Source of the DNA: Eutreptiella sp. 'Long Island Sound 2002'
Lineage: Eukaryota > Euglenozoa > Euglenophyceae > Eutreptiales > Eutreptiaceae
Assembly: GCA_964036045.1 (NCBI GenBank)
Contig: OZ038379.1
Span: 18,757,017 to 18,821,016, forward strand
DNA length: 64,000 nt
Reading direction: 5' to 3'
A program made the position numbers and the translations under genes. The notes under the pieces were generated by a model. The model made no database searches. It had not been told where the DNA came from and saw nothing but the letters and a program-made list of their open reading frames with translations. Of this stretch, positions 45,501-55,664 are shown one piece after another (position 1 is the stretch's first letter; each line of letters begins with the position of its first letter).

Positions 45501-48500
45501 TTCATTGCCGGTCTCACACGCATACGTGTGCACCAAGTAGGCGCTCTGTCCATCGTTCCTGCGCGCCACGGTGGCACCCTTAGACTCGCACTTGAGCGCC
45601 GCGCAAGCCCCCCTGTCTTTCGCTTTTCCGCGCCAGGCAAGCGCTCTGGGACTTGCCTCCGTGCGCCATACAGGCGTTATATCATGTGTTTCTGTGGACC
45701 ACGCTGCAGCTTTGAGACTCGCCTCTGTGCGCCATTCAGGCGCTCTGCCATTCGTTCCTGTGCGCCACGCAGGCGCTCTGAGACACAGCCCTATGCAACA
45801 CACTTGCGCTCTGATGGTCGTTCCTGTGCGCCACCCAAACTTTGTAACATTCGCCTCCGTGCACCACACAGACGCTCTGTCGGTTGTTTCTGTGCGCAGG
45901 GCCGGCCCTATGACACCGCAGACGCAAGCGCTCTATGAGCCGTTTCTGTGTGCCACACAGGCGCCTTGAGACTTGCCTCCGTGCGCCACGTAGGCCTTCT
46001 ATCATTCTTTTGTGTACGGCACGCAAGCGCTCTGCCATTCGTCTTCTGTGCGCCGCGCTGGCGCTATGAGACTCATACCTGTGCGCCACGCAGGCGCTCT
46101 GTCATTACTTCCCGTGTGCCATGCTGGTGCTCTAAGACTCGTACCCGTGCGCCACGCAGGCACTCTATCATTCGGTCGTGCGCGCCAACGATGCACTCTG
46201 ACACTCGTACCTGAGCGCTGCGAAGGCGCTCTGTCATTCGATTTCGCGCGCCATGCAGGCGCTATAGAATGGCCTCCCTGTGCCACGGAGGCACCCCTTC
46301 ATTTGTTTCTTTGCGCCATGCAAGCGCTATGAGACTCATCGCTGTGCGCCATGCAGGCGCTCTGTCATTTCATCCTATGAGGCATGCTGGCACTCTGAGA
46401 CTCTCACCCGTGTGTCACGCTAGCGCTCTGTCATTCTGTGCGCCATGCAGGCGCTCGGAGATTTGTCCCTGTGCGCCTCTCACGCACTTCGTCGTCCGTT
46501 CTTGTGCGCGATGCAGGCATTCTAGGACTCGCCTCAGTGCGCCACGCGAGCACTCTGTCCTTCGTTTCTCTGCGCCACGCAAGCGCCCTTTCATTCATTC
46601 AGGTGCGCCACGCAGGCACTCTGCCGTTCATTTTTGTGTGCCATGTAGGCGCTCTAGAACTTGTACCAATGCACCACGCAGGTGCTCTGTCATCCGGTTC
46701 TGTGCGCCATGTAGGCGCTGTAAGACTTGTACCTGGGCGCCCCGTGGGTGATCTACCATTCGTTCGAGTGCGCCACGGAGGCAATAGAAAACTCGTACAT
46801 GTGCGCCACGCAGGCACTCTGCGGTTCGTTTCTGTGCGCGATACGGGCGCTCTGAGACTCACCTCCCTGCGCCACGCAAGCGTTGTGTCATTCGTTTTAG
46901 TGCGCCATGCAAGCACTCTAAGACCTGTCGCTTTGCGCCTTGTAGGTGCTGTGTCATTCGTTTATGTGCGCCAGGCGGGCGCTCTGAGAGTCGCCTTTGT
47001 ACGCCACGCAAGCGGGCTGCGACTGGCCTGTGTGCGCCACGCAGGCGCTCTGTCATTACTTCCGGTGTGCCATGCTGGTGCTCTAAGACTCGTACTGGTG
47101 CGCCACGAAGGCACTCTATCATTCGTTCGTGCGCGCCAAGGAGGCACTCGGACACTCGTACCTGAGCGCTGCGAAGGCGCTCTGTCATTCGATTTCGCGC
47201 CATGCAGGCGCTATAGAATGGCCTCCGTGTGCCACGGAGGCACTCCGTCATTCGTTTCTTTGCGCCATGCAGGCGCTATGAGACTCATCGCTGTGCGCCA
47301 TGCAGGCGCTCTGTCATTTGTTCCTATGCGGCATGCTGGCACTCTGAGACTCTCACCCGTGTGTCACGCTGGCGCTCTGTCATTCTGTGCGCCATGCAGG
47401 CGCTCTGAGATTTGTCCCTGTGCGCCTCTCACGCACTCTGTCATCCGTTCTTGTGCGCGATGCAGGCATTCTAGGACTCACCTCAGTGCGCCACGCGAGC
47501 ACTCTGTCCTTCCTTCCCCTGTGCCACGCAAGCGCCCTTTCATTCATTCAGGTGCGCCACGCAAGCACTCTGTCGTTCATTTTTGTGTGCCACGTAGGCG
47601 CTCTAGAACTTGTACCAATGCACCACGCAGGTGCTCTGTCATCCGGTTCTGTGAGCCATGTAGGCGCTGTAAGACTTGTACCTCGGCGCCCCGTGGGTGA
47701 TCTACCATTTGTTCGAGTGCGCCACGCAGGCACTCTGCGGTTCGTTTCTGTGCGCGATACGGGCGCTCTGAGACTCACCTCCCTGCGCCACGCAAGTGTT
47801 GTGTTATTCGTTTTAGTGCGCCATGCAAGCACTCTGAGACCTGTCGCTTTGCGCCTTGTAGGTGCTGTGTCATTCGTTTCTGTGCGCCAAGCGGGCACAT
47901 CTGAGAGTCGCCTTTATACGCCACGCAGGCGCTCTGCGACTGGCCTGTGTGCGCCATGTAGGCGCTCCGTCCATCGTTTCTGTGCGCCACGCGGGCACTA
48001 TGACACTTGCCTCCGTGCGCCACGCAGGCACTCTGTCATTCTTCTCTGCATGCCACACAGGTGCTTTGTCATTCGTCTTCTGCGCGCCTTGGCGCCTTGA
48101 GACTCATACATGTGCACCACTTTGGGATCCGCTTCCGTGCACTTTGAGACTCGTGTCATGTAGGCCATCAAACATTCGTTTGTGTGCGCCATGCAGGCAC
48201 TCTGAGACTCTCCTTTGTGCGCCACACGCATGCGCCGGGTCAGTCGTGTCTGTGCGCCATGCAAGCGTCCTCATACTCGCCTCTGTGCGCCACACGCAGG
48301 CGCTGTGTCGTTCGTGCAAGTGAGCAACCCTGGCGCTCTGGGTTCGCTCCTATGCGCCATGCAAGCGCTCTTTCTTTCGTTCCTATGTGCCACGCAAGTG
48401 CTCAGAGACACGTCCTAGTGCGCCATGCTGACGCTCTTTCATTCGTTCCTGTGCGCCATGCATGTGCTCTGTCCTTCGTTACCGTGCGCCATGCAGGCGC

Positions 48501-49262
48501 TCTGAGACTAGCCCCGTTGCACCACGCCGGCACTCCAAGAGACGCATTTGTGCGCCATGCAGGCGCTCTCACACTCACCTCTACACGCCACGCACGCGCT
48601 TCCTCTGTCATTTGATCTTGTGCGCCATGCAGGTGCTCTGCCATTCGTTCCTGTGTGCCACATAGGCACTGTGGGACTCGTCCCTGTGTCCCGTGCAGGC
48701 GCTGTGAGACTCGTCTATGCGCGCCACGCACGCGCTTTGTCATTCCATCCTGTGCGCCATGCAGGCGCTTTGAGATTCGCCTCTGTGCGCCACATGTAGG
48801 CACTCCGTCATGCGTTTCCGTGCGCCATGTAGGCGCTCTGAGACTCGCCTCCGTGTGCCACACGTAGGCGCTCTTTCATTCGTTCGTGTGCGCCATGCAG
48901 GCGCTCTGAGACGCGCTTCTGTGCGCCATGCAGGCGGTCTAAGACTCGCCTTTGTGCGCCACGCACGTGCTCCGTCCTTCGACCCTGTGCGCCATGCAGG
49001 CACTCTGAGACACGCCTCTGTGCGCCAAACGCAGGCGCTCTGTTGTGTGTTTCCATGCGCCATGCAGGCGCTCTGAGACTCGCCTCTATGTGCCACACGC
49101 AGGCGCCTTGTCCTTTGTTGTTGTGAGCCATGCCGGCGCTTCTCTCACTCGTTTCAGTGTGCCGCGCAGGCGCTTTGAGAATCGCCCCTGTGTGCCACGC
49201 AAGCGCTCTATCACCCGTTTGTGTGTGCCACGTAGGCACTCTCAGTCTACCTCTTTTCGTAG
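42566..49262. repeat. 6.7-kb minisatellite of 33-bp units with a hairpin core
   Basis: About 200 degenerate units of 33 bp: tgtgcgcca(t/c)gcaggcgctctg plus either tcattcgtttc or agactcgcctc, often alternating. The core contains the inverted repeat GCGCC-n5-GGCGC, so each unit could form a small GC-rich hairpin. Because 33 is divisible by 3, long open frames appear on both strands (for example 420 codons at 46438-47700, 11-residue repeat VRHAGALSFVS). Interruptions lie at about 44140-44495 and 45062-45230, and inverted units at about 45425-45490. It looks like satellite DNA, not a gene. Confidence 0.9.
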
Positions 49263-49625
49263 TGCCGGCCACACACGGAAGCACCTGGGTCATTGACTCG
49301 GGTCATCACATCGCTCAACCCATGTGTCGTTGTGCCGGCACCAAGCCAACGCTCCTAGGGCTCTTCGAGCCTACCTCGTATCGCATTGCCGGCTATCCGC
49401 CAAGGCACAAGGGTCACTGACTCTGAACGGCGGAGCGCCACGTCCCGTCCACCATCTTGTCGCATGTCGCAGTGCTGGCGGCAAGCCACGCATGCAATAA
49501 TAGCTGTTTCTCGTCTTTGCTGGGACGAATGTCTTAAGGGTCTTAAGGACCAAAGGCATGGTACCACCTTCAACTCAGCATGGGACAAAAAAATTGGCGC
49601 TGTTGGCGCCACGGCCCGAGGATCG
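49263..49625. other. Unique flank of the minisatellite
   Basis: A few diverged words (gtgccggc, actctgaac) continue for about 150 bp beyond the array, including two loose copies of gccggcacc/gccggctatcc. No gene is supported. Confidence 0.35.
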
Positions 49626-50123
49626 CTACGTTTCAAAACTCGGGGGGGGGGGGGGGGTTACGGTGTGCAGAGACAAAATCGTGTGCAACATTGCCACTCG
49701 CATATGCAGTTGATCAATGCGGTAGTGCAGCAAAGGGAATGTGTAGCCACATAGCTCAAATTGCCCGTTGTCCCCATGCAAATGCACCCACGCGTCCTCA
49801 AGCTCGAGCTCGGTGACGACTGTGCCCTGCACCCGACGCGGCTTCACCACTGCCGGAAGCTCCGTGGGGACACACTCCGTGTCCACACCCGGTACCATCA
49901 CGCTATTGTGATCCGCCAACAAACAACCAACGGCGGCGGTTGCTGCTACTATGCTAGCTTCGTTTTCCCAATTTCCCCTTGTGCCTATTGCTCCCAAGGG
50001 ACACACCAGAAGTGCCACATCCGAACACGCACATCCCCTCCTGAAATGGCAAGCATGTGGGACACCGAGAACCCGGGCCCTAGCTGCTCCGAAGTCACAT
50101 GTTCCCACTTGGAGGTCCGCCAC
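49626..50123 (-). CDS. Hypothetical protein, possible distant copy of the RSTGE-type module
   Basis: A minus-strand frame of about 165 codons, without a convincing ATG near its start (internal methionines exist). The most coded-looking part is VQGTVVTELELEDAWVHLHG followed by DNGQFELCGYTFPLLHY, which resembles in layout the module at 52155-52397, 53330-53493 and 54550-54700 (ATVVG...hIHL.Y...G). The end reads into a G/C homopolymer tract (TPPPPPSFE), as does the sequence at 51676-51710. Function unknown. Confidence 0.3.
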   Translation of the reverse strand: MADLQVGTCDFGAARARVLGVPHACHFRRGCACSDVALLVCPLGAIGTRGNWENEASIVAATAAVGCLLADHNSVMVPGVDTECVPTELPAVVKPRRVQGTVVTELELEDAWVHLHGDNGQFELCGYTFPLLHYRIDQLHMRVAMLHTILSLHTVTPPPPPSFET

Positions 50124-50339
50124 AGCACGGTGGAAGACCCCTTATCCGCTGCAGTCGGCTAGTGGTTGAAACACGGCGGAAGACCTTATCGTTTGAGCCA
50201 CCAGAGCGGCGAAACCACCGATTTTGGGGAGCTAAGGTGGGTCTCCTGCAAGCCCAACATGCCCAACTGATGTCTGTTGACCACCCGCATAACGGCCTAC
50301 GCCGTCTTAGGCGGCCACCAACGCACAACCTTTAAAAAT

Positions 50340-51177
50340 GAAATTTTCCCCCCTAAAAATGGATAAAAAGAGGCTATTTTTCACACACAACCCACAAAGC
50401 GTACATTTTTTTGGGTTTTTGCCAATGGTTTTGCCATTTTCTGAGTACTTGGTTCATGCACACCTGTCACACGGGGACGAGAGGGAACAAAAATGAAGGC
50501 GTCACGTTGCACTTAGGTACAATGGTGACCTGCCATGGGTAACCCCTTCCAAAATGTGTCAAGTACGAGTTGGAAAGACATGTTGCCTCAAACAATACTA
50601 TCAAGTAAACACAAATTGAAATACATTGCCCGTAGGCACATGGCCCCTACATTGGGCACCAAAAAAGATGAATGTACATCTTACATTAAAAACTAGCATA
50701 AATAGGGCGTGAAATTCACTTCTGATAACAGAAGCGCGCTACAGCACGCTTTTCCTTCGAACCCACTGAGAAAAACATCATTGCATACCCGGCACACACG
50801 CTGACGGAATGGCATCTGTACGTGTCCATCACAAAATTGCAGCCCTCCGCAACTATATGCATCTCATCCGGCCCCGTGCCTTGTCATGTTGCCCCAGTCG
50901 TGCCGGCCCTAGTGCAGTCCTGTAGTCCGGCATCTGGGCCACGATGTGCGCTGACCGCAGTGCGGTCCTTTGGACCGACATCCCGGCCGAGCTCTCGACT
51001 GGGGTGCACTGCGTACTAATGACACCCCCCCCCCAGGGACGACGGTTCCCCCCCAGCCCAGGGGTAACCGTTGCCAATTGACGCCGCCCCCCCCCCCCCC
51101 CCCGACACCATCGCCAACGAACAAATTACCGCCGCATACTAGAGAATTTGTGACCGATCAGTTGCTTGTTGTCACGG
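50340..51177. other. Interval without a supportable gene
   Basis: A/T-rich at first, then GC-rich with C tracts at about 51027 and 51085. No coding or RNA gene is recognised. Confidence 0.35.
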
Positions 51178-51372
51178 GGGGCAGCTGCCAACGGTCCTGA
51201 TGCGACAACCCCCCCAGCTACTTGTCAAAACTCGTTGGGGGGGGGGGGTCCAGCCGGGGGTCGGGGGGGGGGGGTGTTCCTGCCGGGGTCGGGGGGGGGG
51301 TGTTCCTGCCAGGGGTCCGGGGGGGGTCTGGCCGGGGGTCAGGGGGGCGTCCAGCCAGGGGTGAGGGGGCGG
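51178..51372. repeat. G-rich degenerate repeat next to telomere-like tract
   Basis: Repeats built on ccggggtcGGGGGGG(G)tgttcctg and GGGG(t/g)ccagccggggg fill about 140 bp from about 51235. Many G runs of 5 to 12 give clear G-quadruplex potential. Confidence 0.75.
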
Positions 51373-51475
51373 GGTTAGGGTTAAGGTTAGGGTTAGTTTA
51401 GCCCTAGGGTTAGGGTTAGGGTTAGGGTTAGGGGTTAGGGTTAGGGCTAGGGTTAGGGTTAGGGCTAGGGTTGCT
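51373..51475. repeat. Interstitial telomere-type repeat (TTAGGG)n
   Basis: About 15 units of ggttag/gttagg with occasional variants (ttaagg, gctagg, ttagccctag) over about 100 bp, orientation TTAGGG on plus. Both sides are non-telomeric, so it is interstitial in this assembly. Confidence 0.9.
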
Positions 51476-51876
51476 GTTAGGGCCTGCAGCCCTCTTGCAG
51501 CCCTCCTTCAAGTCAAAATTTTTTCTTGTTGTTTTAACTAACACAAATATGAATTCTCTACAAATTTTGGAGTATTTTGAGTATAAACACATAGCATGAA
51601 AAAAAAAATTGACGCCTTCGGCACCGGACAGTTTTCTCTAGGGACACTTGTTGGGGACCGACCCGGCACCACTATCTTTCGAAACCCGGGGGGGGGGGGG
51701 GGCTGGGGGGGGTCGCATACAAGGACCCGGCCCGGCCGCCCCCCCGGGCTTGTTGTACGTCGCCTAAGGCTCTGAAATACACACTGACATACAGAGATCG
51801 AATGGTGCCATGCAAATGATGCAAATAAGCAAAATTCTCAATACAATGCATCAGTCCATCAGTTTGCTGCATGCCC

Positions 51877-52397
51877 CTACTGCTGAACAGGGACAGTGTA
51901 AAACTTCTTTTTCCGGTCCCACATAGTCTTGAACAGCTGCACATGCTGCCCATCAGCCACAGGGATGGACGAACTGGCTGCAGCAGGCTTCGCTGCAGGC
52001 TGCTTTCCACGTTTGGGTGCAGGTTTGGGTGCAGGTTTGGCAACTGTTGGTGCCTCCAGCTTTTTGGGGATCCACTTTTCCTCCGGGATGTCCCGGGTAA
52101 AATACAACTTGTCCCCAAAGGTGTGGCCTAACCCCCACGTTCCCTGAGCAGACTTTACCCAAACCACTTCACTGTCACTGTCCATTTCACTGTCTTCATC
52201 AGGGAAGCGCGGTCATGCACAACTTCTGTGGCACCGCGTTTGTACGTGATGGTTCTGTACTGATCACCATGAGGAGAAGGGCCTTGCACAACAGCCAGCA
52301 CAGGCTCCTTTGTGGAACGAACATAGCGCACAATAGTGCCTTCAGGGAACATTTTGAGGTCTGAGGAGTGCAATGGGTTAGCACAAAGGAGGTACAC
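51877..52397 (-). CDS. Hypothetical protein with RSTGE-type module and K/P/A-rich tail, one frameshift
   Basis: The 52397-52155 frame reads FPEGTIVRYVRSTKEPVLAV, then YRTITYKRGATEVVHDRASL. A one-base offset leads into DEDSEMDSDSEVVWVKSAQG, GLGHTFGDKLYFTRDIPEEK and a KPAPKPAPKRG linker, ending FKTMWDRKKKFYTVPVQQ at 51877. The first part shares with two nearby sequences the layout 'G..V.Y.RS(T/N)...P(A/L)...G.....(H/T)I.Y.R.G.....H', suggestive of a small beta-barrel (SH3/Tudor-like), but this is inference. The frameshift near 52190 could be an intron junction. Start uncertain. Confidence 0.45.
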
Positions 52398-52554
52398 ATA
52401 AGCTCTAACAACGAGCTCTCATAATTATGCAATCCTGTGCAATATGACACTGTTGCGTTTTTTTTTTGGACCAGCCGGTGACGGTTCCCCCCCCCCCCGG
52501 GGGGGGGGGGGATGGACACGGGGGGGGGGGATGGACACGGGGGGAAGGTAGTTC

Positions 52555-52697
52555 TTGGCCCAGGGGTACTGATGACAGGGTTCTTGATCCAGGGGTACTG
52601 ATGACAGAGTTTGGGGGTACTAATGACAGAGTTCGGGACCCAGGGGTACTGAGGACAGAGTTCGGGACCCAGGGGTACTGATGACAGAGTTCTTGAC
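52555..52697. repeat. 29-bp minisatellite, array 1
   Basis: About five units of acagagttc(t/g)(t/g)g(a)acccaggggtactgatg (29 bp). Its left flank is an inverted C13/G13 tract at about 52489-52513. The same unit forms a second array at 53788-54030. Confidence 0.85.
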
Positions 52698-52853
52698 CCA
52701 CAGGGGGAATCTTTGCACTGCGCGCGCATTGCGCGCTGCACTGCGCGCTACTTTTAGACTATGTTCCCCCCGAAGAGCCCCCAAGCAAACCCCTTGGAAA
52801 CGCCCTTAGAATTAGGTGACCCAAACTGCCCCAGCTCAAGAAAGTTGCAAACT
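52692..52853. repeat. Second copy of the repeat inserted in LINE B
   Basis: Close match to 38623-38762 (gggggaatctttgcactgcgcgc to gttgcaaact), with an expanded gcgcgcattgcgcgc palindrome. Diverges after gttgcaaact. Confidence 0.8.
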
Positions 52854-52978
52854 ACCTTCCCTTCACATAACACACATCATGCACAACTGGAAAAGCCATG
52901 AACAGCGCATTGGTCGCCACCCTCAAGAACACAGAACTATCTTTCTGTTCCATTGTCTACTAAGTACCCCCCCCCCTT

Positions 52979-53238
52979 GTATAAGCTACGCCAATGTACA
53001 CAATTATCACGGTCCCTACATCTACTGTAGCTTGGACAAGGGCGTGGCTTGCGCGCAATACATACAACTGCCGACACACACGTGCGCAGGCCACATGTGC
53101 TAAAATTGGCAATCCGGGACCTATGGGATGCATCATACTAAAAAAAGGAAATTCCTGGTGCACCAGCAGGGGGCCACATGCGCTGAAATTGGCAAATGTG
53201 ATGACAAACCCATGTCTTATGTGGCCGCACTACATTTT
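52979..53238. repeat. Interspersed repeat R1, copy 1
   Basis: About 94% identical to 58991-59241: starts gtataagctacgccaatgta right after a C tract, and ends tgtggccgcactacattt. The terminal word gtataagctacgcc has an inverted partner (gggcgtagcttatac) at 53300-53314, next to a G tract. Confidence 0.8.
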
Positions 53239-53329
53239 GTACGTAATTAAATTACGTACACAATTATCACGGTCCCTACACCTACTGTAGCTTGGACAAG
53301 GGCGTAGCTTATACAAAGGGGGGGTGGGG

Positions 53330-53493
53330 GAAAACATGGACTGCATCTTGCATTGGCGATTTACCACCCGTAGTGCATCTTGGTAGTACTCCAAGTGGAT
53401 GAGCCCATCTCCCGCCATCCCAACCACCGTGGCAAGAACTCGCACGCCGTTGGAGCGGGTGTAGAACACCCAATCACCAAGACTTAAATCCAT
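53330..53493 (-). CDS. RSTGE-type module, copy (possible exon)
   Basis: The minus-strand frame from ATG 53493 reads MDLSLGDWVFYTRSNGVRVL, ATVVGMAGDGLIHLEYYQDA, LRVVNRQCKMQSMFSP, then runs into the G tract and repeat R1. Layout matches the modules at 52155 and 54550. Whether it is a functional exon or part of a repeat is unknown. Confidence 0.4.
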
Positions 53494-53787
53494 GAAGAAA
53501 GTGTTTCTAAGAAAGGAGGAGGGGGGTATGAAATCCTATAGCATATGTGCAAGCACGATAGATCAATGTGTGCACACGAGCATTGCGCCTTGCCATGCCT
53601 TGACACAACCATGCTACACCTTGCCATGCCTTGCCCCAAACGTGCTACACCTTGCAAAACCTCCGCTAGGGGTCACCATGATGCCCCTAGGGGCCCCTAT
53701 TATCTCAAAGTATGGGTCTATAGTACGGCCAGACGCCCAAATAGTTGCACTGCGCGCGCACTGCGCTTGAGGCTCCCCCACAGGTGC

Positions 53788-54030
53788 AAAGGACAGAGTT
53801 CTTGACCTTAGGGCACTGTGGACAGAGCCCTCGACCTAGGGGTACTGATGACAGAGTTCTGGATCCAGGGGTGCTGTGGACAGAGTTCTTGAACCAGGGG
53901 TACTGATAACAGAGTTCTCAACCCAGGGTTACCGATGGCAGACCTCTTGACCCAGAGGTACCCAGGACAAAGTTCTTCAGCCCGGGGTCATGTGGACAGA
54001 GTTCTCGACCCAGGGGTACTGATGACAGAG
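53788..54030. repeat. 29-bp minisatellite, array 2
   Basis: Eight diverged units of the same 29-30-bp repeat as 52555-52697 (acagagttcttgacccaggggtactgatg consensus). Confidence 0.8.
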
Positions 54031-54186
54031 ATATGAGTGCACCTTAACCTCCGCCCAAGTCCCCAAAGGCATGTAAACACATGAAAGTGTTTGAAACATG
54101 AAACTTCAGGTTCACACCCATGTTCCTAGCAAAAACCGGCCAGAAAGGCCTTAAATCATGAGTATCCCCGATGAATTTTTTTTTTG

Positions 54187-54366
54187 GCCCAGACCAAGAT
54201 GAGCTGGCGTAGCCTGCTCACTTCACAGTACTCGAGGTGACCCCTCGGGATCAAGGTTCAGAGCTGTCCAGTGCTACGATGATCCCACAAATGACTGTGG
54301 TAGCGGATCTGACACGTAGTGAGGATGAGCTGAGTCTGAAACTAGGTTATGCAGTATCCCCACGAG
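54187..54366. repeat. Interspersed repeat R5, copy 1
   Basis: Matches 59245-59420 (agatgagctggcgtagcc, gctgtccagtgctacgatga, tagcggatct, gtagtgaggatgagctgag). A further partial copy lies at 57050-57120, and an inverted copy of its start at about 56893-56925. Confidence 0.75.
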
Positions 54367-54479
54367 CATCCCCAATGAAATAACTCCCCCCCACCTTGCG
54401 CAAGCACCAGCCAGGTCACGAAAGTGACGGTCAGGCCGGGTCCTGGTGCTTAGACAAGGTGGTGCAACCGCACGATGCG

Positions 54480-54700
54480 CGGTACCAAAAGAAAGCATGT
54501 CCCAAAAACCTGGTGATGGGGATGGGCTGCGAATTGGGAAGAGTACACGGTCAAAAGGGGCATGATGCTCAATCTCATGCCCATTCCTCATGTACTTCAA
54601 ATGAATGAAATCTTCCCCACAAGTAGAACAACCGATGATAGTGGCAGGCGCATGCTCACCGGTGGACCGGATGTATGTGACAGCCAAGCCAGGGGTAATG
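54480..54700 (-). CDS. RSTGE-type module, copy interrupted upstream by a transposon
   Basis: The minus strand reads YVITPGLAVTYIRSTGEHAP, ATIIGCSTCGEDFIHLKYMR, NGHEIEHHAPFDRVLFPIRS, SPSPGFWDMLSF. Just upstream lies the DNA transposon at 54707-55615. If that insertion and one target copy are removed, the frame continues upstream as SHDYVITPGLAV, with a possible splice acceptor (gtgtgattttcag) before it. The coding potential of the module is good, but its function is unknown. Confidence 0.4.
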
Positions 54701-54947
54701 ACATAGCAACCCCCCCCCCGTTCCGGCGAGAAAAACCCAACGTTCCGGCGCAACGTTCCGGCGAGCCGTTTTTTCAGCAAAAGAGGTTCCCGGTGCCCAG
54801 GATCTCAGTCCCAGGGCGCAAACACACCTTCCTTTTGGTTGTTCTGTAGTTGGAGTAATGTGGAAACCCAAAGCATCCCTCAATTTGCAAAAAAAAAATT
54901 TCATCTCTCGGTCTCTACATGGTTCCTGATCAGTAGCATGTCAGAAT

Positions 54948-55013
54948 CTGCCACTGGTCTAGTGGTATATGCACTGGTCTACAGGTTGGCAAACGTGGGT
55001 TCAAGCCCCACCA
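54948..55013 (+). repeat. tRNA-derived sequence inside the DNA transposon
   Basis: A-box TGGTCTAGTGGTATATG and B-box GGGTTCAAGCCCC at tRNA spacing on the plus strand; the T stem (gtggg/cccac) pairs well. The 7-nt ends do not pair as an acceptor stem, arguing for a SINE head rather than a working tRNA. Confidence 0.6.
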
Positions 55014-55014
55014 A

Positions 55015-55098
55015 CCACCCACCGAAGTTTTTTGCACTTTTTGTCACTTGGCTCTGCCACCCACCGAAGTTTTTTGCACTTTTTGTCACTTGGCTCTG
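55015..55098. repeat. Perfect 42-bp tandem duplication
   Basis: 55015-55056 is repeated exactly at 55057-55098 (ccacccaccgaagttttttg ... ggctctg). Confidence 0.95.
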
Positions 55099-55664
55099 AT
55101 CTGCATCCAAAGCTATCCTTTTTTTTTCATGCAGAAACAAGGCTGAAAGAAAGGTGGCAACAGGCCAACAAATGCACACAAGTGTAGACTCGCATCAAAA
55201 CATCACTCGCTGCACTTCACATCTCAGACAAGTGCCCACTCATGAAAGCGCTTATTGATATCACCATTGAACATTGCATACAAATACCCCATTTTGAGTG
55301 TCCTCGGCCATAAATCGTCAATCAGGAGTCAACAGGCCTTTCATAGCACGAAACGATGACTCTGCAACACAACTGGTGATAAGAAAGGTTAATGCAGTCA
55401 GGGCATGGGTAGCCAATTCTTTCCGACCGCGAAATTCAACATCTCTGCCAGTGGATGGAGGAACAAAAGTGTTACTGGCAAAGTGGACGACAACGGTTGA
55501 CAGTAGCAGCAAGCGTTTTCACTGAAAAACATTGAGCCTCACAGAATCACAACGTTCCGGCAAAACGTTCCGGCACGTTCCGGCAATTCGGGTGACCGGA
55601 ACGGGGGGGGGGTTGACATAGTCATGGCTGAAAATCACACCCAAACAAAGAGCAGTGGGGTGCC

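Larger units (their letters stand above)
54707..55615. mobile_element. DNA transposon (MITE-like), 909 bp, perfect 20-bp TIRs and 6-bp TSD
   Basis: Both ends are CAA-C10-GTTCCGG (20 bp, perfect inverted match, including the length of the C tract). The flanking direct repeat is acatag (54701-54706 and 55616-55621); it may extend to tgacatag if two terminal bases are shared. Subterminal copies of aacgttccgg(c) occur at both ends (two on the left, three on the right). No transposase is visible inside, only a tRNA-derived segment and a 42-bp tandem repeat, so it is non-autonomous. Confidence 0.85.

Noticed and set aside
46438-47700. 420-codon open frame and similar long frames across 42.6-49.3 kb
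   Set aside because: They result from a 33-bp tandem unit; open frames exist on both strands and in several phases with the same 11-residue period.
42566-49262. CRISPR-like array
   Set aside because: Units are contiguous and degenerate without unique spacers, no cas genes, and the genome is eukaryotic.
54948-55013. Functional tRNA gene
   Set aside because: A and B boxes are good but the acceptor arms do not pair.
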